Source: Nocardia pseudovaccinii NBRC 100343
GTDB taxonomy: Bacteria; Actinomycetota; Actinomycetes; Mycobacteriales; Mycobacteriaceae
DNA: 33,304 bases
Direction: 5' to 3'
Assembly: GCF_001613225.1 (NCBI RefSeq)
Contig: NZ_BDBY01000393.1
Coordinates: 1 to 33,304 of the forward strand
The notes under the pieces are model-generated. The model had not been told where the DNA came from. It was given only the letters and a program-made list of their open reading frames with translations, and made no database searches. A program made the translations under genes and the position numbers. This document shows positions 23,603-33,162 of the stretch, in pieces (position 1 is the first letter of the stretch; each line of letters begins with the position of its first letter).

Positions 23603-24260
23603 GCCGAATCCGCGGATCGCGGGATAACGTCCGCGGCGACCGGAAAGGTTCCCCCGCGACCATGCGAGGTTGACCGCCATGCGGAACGACCGGGTCCGCC
23701 GAAAGCGCACGGCAGGGGGTCGCGAACGCATTTCAGCTGGTAGATAATGGTTTGCGAGCCAGACGAGGCTCGAACCCTGGTCCGGCGCTTCACAATTCGC
23801 CTGGTCAGTAGCCTGATGCAGACTTGCTCGCCATCGGGTCAGCGACCGGCGGAGACGGATGCCCGACTGCTGCGATAACGCCTAATGACGGCGCGCCGCA
23901 GCGATACAGGCACCGGCGCCGAGTGCGCCACGGTGTCGGCGACACCGAGTTCACGCCCGTCCTAGTAGAACAAGGAAGTTCAGCACGATCTCGAACCGCT
24001 GACGTCGCGTTTCCCTGTCAGCGGCCAGCCTGTATCTGCCAATCCGTGGCGTGGCGTTCAGCGCCTGGTTGGCATGGTCGTACACAGACGACTCGCAGTA
24101 CGGCGGATGCGCATTATGAGCCTTTGCAACGACGCCGTGTCTGTCGAACTGCAACTAAGTTTCGCGCCGAGCCAGAACTCCGGTTTCCATCGCGAGTCTT
24201 CAATCACGGCATAAGATTTCGCCAGGATCCGTACGGCACCATGAACACCCGGAGCAACGA
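23603..24260. other. Intergenic stretch containing repeat copy C
   Basis: About 660 bases without a gene. It holds repeat copy C (23770-23816) and GC-rich hairpin-forming sequence just after the lipoprotein stop (two CCGCGG at 23616-23635). Open frames in 23824-24264 have random-like composition. The promoter for the HIRAN gene should be near its right end. Confidence 0.4.
23770..23816. repeat. Cassette-boundary repeat, copy C
   Basis: TCGAACCCTGGTCCGGCGCT and the following bases through GCCTGA match copy B (19012-19058) at 44 of 47 positions, same orientation. The preceding GAGGC replaces the tRNA-Gly-like acceptor sequence of copy B, and the AACCCAAATGTTGGG block of copies A and B does not follow. 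It closes the type VII-linked cassette on the right. Confidence 0.8.
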
Positions 24261-25469
24261 ATGAATCCGATGACGACCGGTCGCCCGGTATACCAGCTGT
24301 GGACCGCGAGCAGAGGTTGGGCCGCGCAAGAGGTCGTCGGGATCCACGCCTATATTCCGAACTTCATCGGGATGCTCGGTGACGATTTCGATCCTCGTGG
24401 CACCGAGACCTCTCGTTTGGTCGAGCTGATTCCCGAACCGGAGAACCCACATGACCGGAACGCGGTCGGTGTCCGTTTCGGGAACTGTACGGTGGGCTAT
24501 TTGCCCCGGCAGGATGCAATTCGTTACCACCGACCGCTGTTGGAACTAATAGAACTCGGATACGTGCCGGTGGCGGCGGGTCGAATCTGGGCGCGAGAGT
24601 ATTCGGACTGGGACGAACACGGCCGCGAGCAGCGCAGACTCAGTACGAGCTTCCACCTCTATGTGTCGAGCCCTGAAGCCATTGTCCCGCTGAACGATCC
24701 ACCTGCAGTGGCATACACGCTACTGCCGGAAGGCAGCGCGGTACAGGTACTGAAGACAGCTGACCACGCGGATGTATTGACGTGCTACCACACCGATGGC
24801 GGAGACCGCCCAGTGATCGTCTCCCTTGTCGCGATCGAGCAGTCGAGTGCACGGACCACGAAACGAATCGTGGAGGTCCGGATCGATGAGGACCGAATCG
24901 GGCAATTGTCACCCGCGATGAGCGAGAAATTCCTCCCTGCTGTAGACCATTTCACTACTCGTGGCTGGGTGACGGCAGCGCGTGCAGTGCTAACCGCGTC
25001 GGCAGTATCGGCGACTGTCTCTCTGCGGGCCCAGAAAGCTTTCGAGCTGGGCCCCGACGTGTTGGACGGTCCTCCCACTATTGTGCTGCCGCGCGGAATA
25101 CCGAAGCGGAATCATCCCATGTGCGGCGAGGTGAGTTCTCGCCCGGCGCCGATGGAGGAGGTGCAATCGGGTGTCACCGGAAACGGCAGCCGGATCACTG
25201 TTCGCGAGTCGCCCGCCGAGCAGATCATCACTGTCTCAATCGACTTCGCAACCGCCCTGACTCCATGGCAGTCGCGGGTAGCAGCGGATGTACAGCAGAC
25301 CGCGCAGCGGCTGCTGTCGACACGACGGTTGTCCGCACCGGCGGCGATGTTGACCGACGGTTCGTTCTCCGCGTCGGCGCCACTGGATGTCGGACAAGAG
25401 TTCGTCGATGCACTGATCGGGATCGACGACTCGAATTTCACTGCCGCGCAGGAGTTCCTCAACGACTGA
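24261..25469 (+). CDS. HIRAN-domain protein (two HIRAN-like domains)
   Basis: Protein of 402 residues. The first HIRAN domain covers about residues 24-112: VVGIHAYIPNF, RLVELIPEPENPHDRNAVGV (52-71) and TVGYLPRQDA (77-86), the core HIRAN pattern that in HLTF and bacterial proteins binds single-stranded 3' DNA ends. A second, weaker unit spans about 205-262 (VEVRIDEDRIGQLSPAMSEK, then a Thr/Ala-rich strand). The last 90 residues (about 310-402) have ITVSIDFATALTPWQSRVAA and are unassigned. No nuclease or helicase motif within it. GGAG lies 6 bases before the ATG at 24261. A giant SF1 helicase gene follows after 133 bases on the same strand, so the two are proposed to act together. Confidence 0.85.
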   Translation: MNPMTTGRPVYQLWTASRGWAAQEVVGIHAYIPNFIGMLGDDFDPRGTETSRLVELIPEPENPHDRNAVGVRFGNCTVGYLPRQDAIRYHRPLLELIELGYVPVAAGRIWAREYSDWDEHGREQRRLSTSFHLYVSSPEAIVPLNDPPAVAYTLLPEGSAVQVLKTADHADVLTCYHTDGGDRPVIVSLVAIEQSSARTTKRIVEVRIDEDRIGQLSPAMSEKFLPAVDHFTTRGWVTAARAVLTASAVSATVSLRAQKAFELGPDVLDGPPTIVLPRGIPKRNHPMCGEVSSRPAPMEEVQSGVTGNGSRITVRESPAEQIITVSIDFATALTPWQSRVAADVQQTAQRLLSTRRLSAPAAMLTDGSFSASAPLDVGQEFVDALIGIDDSNFTAAQEFLND

Positions 25470-25602
25470 AGCTGGCAGTGGCTACGCCCCGCACGCCGTA
25501 TTCCGTAGGGACTCCGACGTTTTCGGCGTCGCCGAACTCGAACCAGCGTACCGTTGATCAAGTCCTCGCTGTCTCGAGCGGTAGTGGATGGGGGAAGCAA
25601 CT

Positions 25603-28600
25603 ATGGGTGGGACAAAACAGGCCGCGCAGTTGGTCCGGTTCTGGCGAGCAGTCGAGATGTTCAGCCCGCAGGACGTCCCCGAGCTGACGAGTCGGTCCAA
25701 CCGTTCTTCCAGCCCGGTCGTCGTGGACGTAGCGGCCAGTCAGATCGCGCCGTGGGACCGGGATCATCCACTGTGGCGCGACCGATTGCCCGCAGGGATG
25801 ACATGGCAGTTCACCGTCTACGGCGGTGTATACGACGTCAGCCGGGCACGCGATGAACTGATCCGAGTCTTCGGTGCCGACAGGTGTCCACCAGATGGAC
25901 GGCCCGCCGGCGCCACCGCCATGTTCGCGTTCACCTTGGACGCACAGGGGCGCATTGTGGAGAATTCGCCGATCCTATCGGCATGTGCATGGGCGATCAG
26001 CCGCCTTCGGTCGCCCGGACCGCGTGACAACTCATGGCTCGACGGATTCGAAGACGACCACCGCGGTTTCATTACGGGGCTCAACAAGATGGAGCCCCCC
26101 AAGGTTGGTTCCGCCCGGGAAGAGCTGCCACAGTCCGCATTATCGCGGGCCGCCGCGGGCGTGGGTCGGCAAGCGCGCGCAGCCGGTGCAGAGGCAATCG
26201 CCAAAGGAGCAGGATCGGCGGCCACGGTCGCCGCGACCGCAGCGGCGACCGCACTGGGTGGACCAGTTCTCGGCGGGATCGCTGGCACAGTAGCCGGCAC
26301 CTTCGCCGAGCGAATGTTGACACGGCGGCCCGCCAATGGCGCAACACCAGCAAACGGCGACGAGTCCACCGTGCCGAACTTGGATCTGACCAGCGGCGAT
26401 CTACACGACTTCATAAATGAGCTCGCCTCCGCGTTGGGCATCAAGGATGCACTCGGCATCGACGGACTGCGAGTGAAATGCGTCCAGGTTCGAGAACGCT
26501 ACGCCGGGGAAGCGTCCGATCAAGACTTCCTGAACAGTTTCATCGCCAATGACTTGGCACGGGTGGAGACGGCCGTACAACAGGGCGATGTCGGCGACGC
26601 GCTGCGCGGTTATCTTTCTGATCTCCGCGAGATCCCTGCCCAACACCGTGTCGATGTACGGACCCGACCTGAAACAGTGGTGGCCGGAGTTTCACCACTT
26701 CGCTTTCCCACAGGACGATGGCCTGGCGATGTGCGGCGACCACTGGTGCTGAGCCAACAGTTCGCGGTGAATCAATTGATGGCCGAACTCCGCGATAGCA
26801 AAGGGGTTTTCGCGGTCAATGGACCACCTGGCACCGGCAAGACCACAATGCTGCGCGATGCACTCGCCGCAATCGTCGTAGAACGCGCGACCCGACTCGC
26901 GGAATTGGATCGCCCCACCGCCGCGTTCACCCGCAAGATCGAGGTCGTCCAGGTGGGGGAAAACAACTACAAGCCAGCGGTCTACGAGTTACTTCCCGCT
27001 TTGACCGGCTTCGAGGTCGTCGTCGCCACCGCGAGTAATGACGCGGCGACCAATGTGACGGCGGAAATACCCGCCGTCACCGCGGTTTCGGGAGCACAAG
27101 ACGAAGCCCTGGCGGTCGACTACTTCACCGACCTGGCATCGCTGGTGCTCGATGGTGAGGCGTGGGGTCTGATCACCGCTGTCTTGGGCAAGATGGCGAA
27201 TAGGCGGGACTTCGTCGGCAGATTCTGGTTTGGGAACGACTCGCGAGATCAGCCCGTCGCCCCACAGACAACAAACGAGCCTGACGCTAACCGAGCCACA
27301 TCCCAGAACATCGGTATGAAAGATGCGTTGGCGCGGGCAAGCGCAGAACCCGCAACGGTCCCGGACTGGGCTGCGACCGTGAGGTCGTTCAAGCGCGCCC
27401 AGCAGGAAGTTCGTCAACTCGCAGAGGAGCGGCAGTCCGTAGCAAACGCCATTGCCGAACTGGCCCGCCTCGACGGAGTAATCCGATCTGCTTGGGCCGA
27501 CATCCTATCCGCGAATGAGCAACACGAGTACTGGGGTGAGCAGCACCGCACGGCGCAAGAACGCTGCCGTGCCGCCGATGCGGTGTATCAGCAGGCTGCC
27601 GCAATCCTCACTGATCACGACCAGCGCAAGCCCGGATTCTGGGTTTCACTGTCGACGTGGTTCCGCGCCGGCCGAGAATGGAGCACACGAAGCAAACAGC
27701 TTGTTGCGGCGCGCGATTCGGCGAAACAACAACTCGACAATCAGATCGCAGCAGCGCGACTCGCCTACCGGCATTACCAGGAAGCTGCGGAGTTGGGGCA
27801 ACGACGCGTCCAAGAACACCTCGATGCAGTCGCTGCCCAGACAGCCGTTTCCGCGCTGATCGAGCAGGCACGCCAGCGGTGGCCCGCGACTGTGCCATTC
27901 GGCGAGAACCTAGCCGACGAGCAACAGTTTCAGCTCTGTAATGCCTGGGCCGACAAGGAGTTCACCGCGGCGCGGCACCGTCTTTTCCTCGAAGCGTTGA
28001 CACTGCACAAGGCATTCACGCTCAATACGGCATCCCACATGCGTGGCAATCTGGCGGTAGCCACCTCGCTGATTCGCAACCAAGTCAAGACCACACCGAA
28101 GCCCGAAACCATTGCCGCTGCTTGGCAGACGCTGTTCATGGTCGTGCCGATGGTCTCGACAACGTTCGCCTCTCTCCCGCGCCTGTTCAAGGACCTCCAC
28201 AGCGAGGCACTCGGCTGGCTGTTTGTCGATGAAGCCGGCCAAGCCACACCACAGCAGGTCGCCGGCGGGATTTGGCGTGCCCGCCGCGCAGTCATCGTCG
28301 GAGACCCACAGCAGCTGGAACCAATTGTCACACTGCCGTTTCCGGCGCAGCAGGCGCTGCTGCGGCATCACCGCTTGAAAGAGGAGTGGACACCGGATTT
28401 CACCTCCGCGCAGCGAGTCGCCGACCGACTTGCTCGGCATGGCACCGCACTGGCAGACCCCAACGGCGACACCGCGATCTGGGTCGGTTCGCCACTCCGA
28501 GTACACCGACGCTGCGACCGCCCCATGTTCGAGGTGTCCAACCGCATTGCCTACGGCGGCGACCTCATGATCTACGGCACCCCGGACCGTGGCCAATTCG

Positions 28601-29052
28601 TCGGCGAAAATACGTGGTTCGATATCCCATCGGATCGCGCCGACGGCAACTGGATTCCCGCCGAAGGCGAACAACTACGTGACCTGCTGGACATGCTGAC
28701 GAATGGCATGGCTATCGTGCCCAATGACATCCGCGTAGTCAGCCCGTTTCGGGACGTCGTGCGCGGCGCGAAATCCATTGCCCGGCAAGTCGTCGACCGC
28801 GATTTCGCAGAGCGAAACGTCGGAACCGTCCACACCGTTCAAGGTCAGGAAGCCGACGTCGTGATCCTGGTGTTGGGGACTCCACTCGAAAAGAGCGGCG
28901 CCAGGGCGTGGGCCGCCGCGAAACCCAATCTCCTCAACGTCGCGGTGTCCCGCGCGAGACGTCGGTTCTACGTGATCGGCAACCGGCGCCTTTGGCGTGA
29001 ACAGCAGTACTTCAGTGTGCTGGCAACGGAACTCCGGGCAGCGAACGGCTGA
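25603..29052 (+). CDS. UPF1-like SF1 helicase, large
   Basis: Protein of 1149 residues. The N-terminal 100 residues (VRFWRAVEMFSPQDVPELTS, then MTWQFTVYGGVYDVSRARDE) form an uncharacterised domain. Residues about 185-235 are a Gly/Ala-rich hydrophobic stretch (VAATAAATALGGPVLGGIAG), possibly membrane-associated. The helicase has Walker A GPPGTGKTT (about 407-415), DEAGQATPQQ (about 874-883), GDPQQLEPI, the motif V segment VGTVHTVQGQEADVVILVLG, and motif VI VSRARRRFYVIG near the end, all typical of UPF1-like SF1 helicases. An insert of about 400 residues between motifs I and II carries coiled-coil sequence (RSFKRAQQEVRQLAEERQSV). Start at ATG 25603, with GGGGGA 7 bases upstream. The partner gene upstream encodes a HIRAN protein. 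Confidence 0.9.
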   Translation: MGGTKQAAQLVRFWRAVEMFSPQDVPELTSRSNRSSSPVVVDVAASQIAPWDRDHPLWRDRLPAGMTWQFTVYGGVYDVSRARDELIRVFGADRCPPDGRPAGATAMFAFTLDAQGRIVENSPILSACAWAISRLRSPGPRDNSWLDGFEDDHRGFITGLNKMEPPKVGSAREELPQSALSRAAAGVGRQARAAGAEAIAKGAGSAATVAATAAATALGGPVLGGIAGTVAGTFAERMLTRRPANGATPANGDESTVPNLDLTSGDLHDFINELASALGIKDALGIDGLRVKCVQVRERYAGEASDQDFLNSFIANDLARVETAVQQGDVGDALRGYLSDLREIPAQHRVDVRTRPETVVAGVSPLRFPTGRWPGDVRRPLVLSQQFAVNQLMAELRDSKGVFAVNGPPGTGKTTMLRDALAAIVVERATRLAELDRPTAAFTRKIEVVQVGENNYKPAVYELLPALTGFEVVVATASNDAATNVTAEIPAVTAVSGAQDEALAVDYFTDLASLVLDGEAWGLITAVLGKMANRRDFVGRFWFGNDSRDQPVAPQTTNEPDANRATSQNIGMKDALARASAEPATVPDWAATVRSFKRAQQEVRQLAEERQSVANAIAELARLDGVIRSAWADILSANEQHEYWGEQHRTAQERCRAADAVYQQAAAILTDHDQRKPGFWVSLSTWFRAGREWSTRSKQLVAARDSAKQQLDNQIAAARLAYRHYQEAAELGQRRVQEHLDAVAAQTAVSALIEQARQRWPATVPFGENLADEQQFQLCNAWADKEFTAARHRLFLEALTLHKAFTLNTASHMRGNLAVATSLIRNQVKTTPKPETIAAAWQTLFMVVPMVSTTFASLPRLFKDLHSEALGWLFVDEAGQATPQQVAGGIWRARRAVIVGDPQQLEPIVTLPFPAQQALLRHHRLKEEWTPDFTSAQRVADRLARHGTALADPNGDTAIWVGSPLRVHRRCDRPMFEVSNRIAYGGDLMIYGTPDRGQFVGENTWFDIPSDRADGNWIPAEGEQLRDLLDMLTNGMAIVPNDIRVVSPFRDVVRGAKSIARQVVDRDFAERNVGTVHTVQGQEADVVILVLGTPLEKSGARAWAAAKPNLLNVAVSRARRRFYVIGNRRLWREQQYFSVLATELRAANG

Positions 29053-29460
29053 CATTCGGCACCTTATGCATTGGAAACTAGCGGTAGACGGCGACTACTC
29101 CGGCAACCCAGCCGCCTCTCAAACTGTTGACCGTCTTATCGAGCCTCCGATGGTGACCTCGCCGAACGCCCTGACTCCTAGGTAGTCGCGGTAGCTAGCC
29201 GGTGCTGGATCGCGAGACACCGTGGTGCGAGACAGACCATTAACGTGGATCGGCCCACGGTTAAGGCCGCGGGTCGGCGAGAACACCGTTGATGCGTCTC
29301 ATTGCAGTTGCCGGCAACGACACGGAAGTCCTTGCGCGGGAAGTCTATTCGCAGCATTCGCTTGAGCTTCTCGGCATGACCAGGCAACGCGAAGAACACA
29401 TGCCGGGTGAGCTTTGCGTGTCGCTGACTCATCGACTCCTATTTAGCCTTGACACCGCGC
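29053..29460. other. Intergenic stretch between convergent genes
   Basis: About 410 bases between the SF1 helicase and the STAND gene, which end towards each other. Nothing coding is recognised on either strand. A bulged hairpin, TTAACGTGG (29240-29248) with CCACGGTTAA (29255-29264), could end transcription, but it has no T-run. Confidence 0.4.
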
Positions 29461-32451
29461 TCAGCCCTGTGACGGATTGGCTTCGAGTTCGGCAAGGTGC
29501 CCGGCAGCGGAATCGGCTTCAGGTGCGCCGATGCGCCGGTAGATCGCGACAGCAGCACTCAGGTCGGACACTGCGGCGGGGTTATCACCGAGGCCAGCCC
29601 GACAGCGACCTGCCCCCTCAAGGGCGCGGGCCTGTTCGAGCTGAGATCCGGCCTCGCGGGCCAACTCGAGAGCGTCGGCGAAGGCCGTCAACGCCTGACC
29701 CGGTTCGCTAGCGGCCAGCAGTAGTTGCCCGAGGCGGTTGAGTTCCTCGGCGTCCCCAAGGCGGTAGCCTGCTTCGCGGTGGATGGCGAGGGCCGCCTGG
29801 AACATCTCAGCGGCTTGCCCGTTGTCTCCAGTGGCCAGGCACACAGCGCCGAGGAGCCGAAGATCAAGCGCTTCCCAATTGCGGTTGCCGATGTCGCGGT
29901 CAAGAGCCAACGCCTCCCGCACCAGTTCGGCGGCCTGACTGTAATCACCAGTTTCATAGTGCATCTCGGCGAGACCGGTGAGAGGCAGCGATTGGCTTTG
30001 CCGATCACCGACGCCGCGGTAGAGGGTCAGGGCCTGCTGGTACAGGTCAGCGGCCTGCTCTCTATCGCCGGTGTCCGCGCGCAAGGAGCCGAGATTCACC
30101 AGAGCGTGAGCTTGGCCCTGACTGTTGTTGAGGTCACAGTAGAGAGTTAGGGCCTGCTGGTACAGGTCGGCGGCTTGCTCGTTATCACCGGTGAATCGGC
30201 GTAGTCGGCCGAGGTTGTTCAGGACCATTCCTTCTCCGAGGCCGTCACCAATGTCGCGGTAGAGCGTCAGAGCCCGCTGGTACAGATCTATAGCCAGTCC
30301 AGTATTTCCTTCCTCGCGGCGCGCCCATCCCAGGCCGTTCAGGGAGTTGGCTTGGCCGAGCCGGTTGCCGAGGACGCGGTAGAGAGCGAGGGCTCGCTGG
30401 TGCAGCTCGGCAGTCTCCTTGATGTTGTTGCTGAACCAACCCGCATAGGCGATTTCAGAGAGCGCGTTTGCTTCTTCGAGGCGGTCGCTGAGGCGGTGGG
30501 CGGTATTGGCTGCGCGATGGTGCAGTCGAGCCGCTAATGTCCACGGTCCTTCCCGATCCAGCAATCCTGCCATCGCCGCGGTTAATGCGACCATTCGAGC
30601 AGGGTCGCGACCGGCGGTAAGCTCCACACAGGCCAACAGGTTGGCCCGCTCAGCGCGCATCCAGGCCAACGCCTGCGACTGATCTCCGAAGTCCCGCACC
30701 ACGACACCACCCGCCGTACCACCTGCGGGTATAGCGGCCTTGTCGTCGGCGGGCCGGGTACGGACTGTCAGCCATCGATCCGCGTGGGTCGCGGTGTGCT
30801 GGTAGTAGTCCAGTAGCTGGTTCACGGCCCAAGTGTTGTTGGTGGTCGAGTCGTGGAAGGTGACGCTATGTGCGTAGTCGCGGAGCAGGTCGTGCATTCT
30901 GTACCGGCCTCGCGCGGTTTCGTCGAGGAGGTGATCGGTGTAGAGGGCGTCTAGCTCACGTCTGGCTGTCGCCAGATCTATCCCGGCCACGGCGGCAGCG
31001 ACGTAGGCGTCGAGGTCGGGGCCGGGGTGTAATCCCAGGCGGCGAAACAGCAGTTGCCGTTGGGATGGTAAGTCCCGGTAGGACAAATCGAACCCGGCAC
31101 GCACGACGGGATCGTCGGCGGTGTCGACCGCAGTCAAACGGTCCGTCGCCGCCGCGAATTCCTCGGCCAGCTCGCCAATCTCAGCAGCCGTCCATCCTGG
31201 GCGGTGGGCCACACGCCCGGCTACCAGTCCTATCGCCAATGGCAGATACCCACACACCTCAGCGATTCGCATGGCCACGTGCCGTTCACCGTCGTCCTTG
31301 GAGTCGCGGTGGGCGACGGTGAGGAATAGATCCGTGGCAGCCTGCGGGTCGAGAACCTCCAAAGGGAGCGGCCGCATGTCCGGCAATAGTAGGAGGCGGT
31401 GACGGCTGGTAATCAGGGCCAGACAATCGGGTCCACTCGGCAGCAACGGCTCGACCTGGCTCCGGCTGGCGGCGTCGTCGAGCACCACCAGCACCTTCCT
31501 ATTGGCTAGGCGGTGGCGCCACAGATCCCGGCGCCCGGTCAGGGTGTCCGGGATATTGTGCGGGTTCAGGCCCAGTTCGATTAGCAGCCCCGCCAGCACT
31601 TCAGACGGATCCGCGGCCGGTTGGCCGGGCGTGTGAGCGTGTAGTTCGATGAAGTACTGCCCATCCGGGAACCGTCCTGCCAGGTCATGGGCGGCCCGGA
31701 TGGCGAGGGCGGTTTTGCCGATGCCAGCCATGCCGTCGATCGCATGGATTGACACGACCCGCTCCCGGGCGGCGGAATCGAGGATCTGCCGCAACTCGGG
31801 GCCGCGGCCGACAAACGCCCGAGGCGCGGACGGAAGGCTCGTGGTGATCGGCTCCGGCAGCGGGAGCGCGGTCTCATGGTGGCGGGCGGTGGCGTCGACG
31901 ATGCCAAGGGCGCCAACGGCATTCACCTGCTGAGAGTCGTCACGCACCTCTTCGTCGACGAGGATCGGCCTATGCACCTCCAGCACGGAAGGATCGGTGA
32001 CCTCTGGCAGAGGGTGGACCGGACCAGATACGTCACGGTCGTCGCTGAGCTGCGCGGACCAGCGGGCCATGTCGATATCGTCTTCGCGTGCCACGGATTT
32101 CGTCACCGCGATCTCGACCTCTAATGCGGTGTCGACCGGTGCGTTGATCTTCCGCCAAAGGCCCGTCCACGTGTCCGGAGCGAACAGGGACGGGTCGAGG
32201 CCCAGGTCGTTGTTCTCGGCGACGTGGCGGCAGGCAGTCACGAACTGGATCACAGTCGCCAACTTCGGCATCCCGATGTTCTTTTCGGCGTTGCGCAGGG
32301 TGCCCGCGCTGACCGGAACCTTGCGCACCGCCTTCAGAAGCAGGTGCAGATCTCGATAGCTCGGACCACCCACCGCCGCACGCAGCGCAGCCAGGCCGAC
32401 GGCCAACTGCGCGCGCGGATCGTCCTCGGCGCTATTCATCGTCGACGTCAT
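29461..32451 (-). CDS. HTH - NB-ARC (STAND) - TPR protein
   Basis: Protein of 996 residues. N-terminal XRE-type helix-turn-helix (about 10-75: LAALRAAVGGPSYRDLHLLL, VSAGTLRNAEKNIGMPKL). Then an NB-ARC-type STAND NTPase: FVGRGPELRQIL, Walker A GMAGIGKTAL (about 238-247), Walker B KVLVVLDDA (about 318-326), the sensor LALITSRHRLLL, and MHDLLRDYAH at the winged-helix end. From about residue 620 to 990 there are at least eight tetratricopeptide repeats, several nearly identical (EQAADLYQQALTLYRGVGDR and EQAADLYQQALTLYCDLNNS). Such proteins act as signal-triggered regulators or as NLR-like phage sensors; which applies here is open. Start ATG 32451 is chosen because the preceding small gene ends 28 bases upstream; ATG 32439 is the alternative. 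Confidence 0.9.
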   Translation of the reverse strand: MTSTMNSAEDDPRAQLAVGLAALRAAVGGPSYRDLHLLLKAVRKVPVSAGTLRNAEKNIGMPKLATVIQFVTACRHVAENNDLGLDPSLFAPDTWTGLWRKINAPVDTALEVEIAVTKSVAREDDIDMARWSAQLSDDRDVSGPVHPLPEVTDPSVLEVHRPILVDEEVRDDSQQVNAVGALGIVDATARHHETALPLPEPITTSLPSAPRAFVGRGPELRQILDSAARERVVSIHAIDGMAGIGKTALAIRAAHDLAGRFPDGQYFIELHAHTPGQPAADPSEVLAGLLIELGLNPHNIPDTLTGRRDLWRHRLANRKVLVVLDDAASRSQVEPLLPSGPDCLALITSRHRLLLLPDMRPLPLEVLDPQAATDLFLTVAHRDSKDDGERHVAMRIAEVCGYLPLAIGLVAGRVAHRPGWTAAEIGELAEEFAAATDRLTAVDTADDPVVRAGFDLSYRDLPSQRQLLFRRLGLHPGPDLDAYVAAAVAGIDLATARRELDALYTDHLLDETARGRYRMHDLLRDYAHSVTFHDSTTNNTWAVNQLLDYYQHTATHADRWLTVRTRPADDKAAIPAGGTAGGVVVRDFGDQSQALAWMRAERANLLACVELTAGRDPARMVALTAAMAGLLDREGPWTLAARLHHRAANTAHRLSDRLEEANALSEIAYAGWFSNNIKETAELHQRALALYRVLGNRLGQANSLNGLGWARREEGNTGLAIDLYQRALTLYRDIGDGLGEGMVLNNLGRLRRFTGDNEQAADLYQQALTLYCDLNNSQGQAHALVNLGSLRADTGDREQAADLYQQALTLYRGVGDRQSQSLPLTGLAEMHYETGDYSQAAELVREALALDRDIGNRNWEALDLRLLGAVCLATGDNGQAAEMFQAALAIHREAGYRLGDAEELNRLGQLLLAASEPGQALTAFADALELAREAGSQLEQARALEGAGRCRAGLGDNPAAVSDLSAAVAIYRRIGAPEADSAAGHLAELEANPSQG

Positions 32452-32479
32452 GCCCCGTGCCGCCACCTCCCCGGCCAGT

Positions 32480-32605
32480 TCACGGTGCACAGACGAGCAG
32501 CACCGCCACTGCGGCAGTGAGCACCGACACACATACAACGAAACGCGCTGCCGCGCCCCAACCGTCCATGGCTTTGCGCACCGTCTCGCCGATCTCTCGC
32601 CACAC
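32480..32605 (-). CDS. Tiny membrane protein upstream of the STAND gene
   Basis: Protein of 41 residues from GTG 32605: a charged start (WREIGETVRKAMDG) and one membrane helix (AARFVVCVSVLTAAVAVLLV) ending at CAP. GGAG lies 7 bases before the GTG, which supports real translation. The stop is 28 bases before the STAND gene start on the same strand, so they form an operon. It could anchor or regulate the STAND protein at the membrane; no family is known to me. Confidence 0.6.
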   Translation of the reverse strand: MWREIGETVRKAMDGWGAAARFVVCVSVLTAAVAVLLVCAP

Positions 32606-33162
32606 CGTTATTCTCCAATCATTCCAGCGGATTCGAGAACTAGTGCAACACAGGGCAATTCGCCTGGACACTATCCTTGAACAGCTCTGATCAGGGATGT
32701 GCGGATCTGAACGAAACTGGCCAACTCTGGCCTTTCGGCGATGCGCAGCCCCATAACTCGCTGCACGGCGACGTTATTGGCTATCCGAACTTGAGCCGTT
32801 CGAAAACTGACGATGTGTTCGGCGCGCCCTTGCCGAGTACCTGCTGCGCGAGCAGGATAAGAGGCGCATTTGTCGGGGATGTAGCCACTTGAGCACTCCA
32901 CCAAGAGGTTTCATGCTTACGCGTCTTGCTTCTCGCCTTGAAGTACCTGACGAACATCGCAATAGTTCGGCACCATCAGCTGGACCAGTCGGAACTGCTC
33001 AATGCGCCCCCGTCGACCGAACCCGTCCGCCCGGGCTTGGAGGTGAAGTTCCCGGACTGCTGGGAGCCAACCAGGGCATCCTCAGCCAGACCGATCACCG
33101 CATTCCCTCAGCAACACACTGACTTTCATCACAAACATCACCCCGCCGATCGCAAGGACATC
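32606..33162. other. Divergent intergenic stretch
   Basis: About 560 bases between the STAND operon (minus strand) and the McrB-like gene (plus strand). It should contain both promoters. No convincing reading frame: the open stretches at 32677-33122 have random-like composition and no ribosome site. No strong palindrome was found by eye. Confidence 0.4.

Noticed and set aside
23824..24264. Plus-strand open frame before the HIRAN gene
   Set aside because: Random-like composition and no ribosome site; the HIRAN gene has its own well-placed start at 24261.
29289..29711. Plus-strand open frame running into the STAND gene
   Set aside because: Most of it is antisense to the TPR region, and the remainder shows no domain.
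29500..30620. Tandem DNA repeat array as a separate element
   Set aside because: The roughly 120-base periodicity is explained by the TPR units of the STAND protein.
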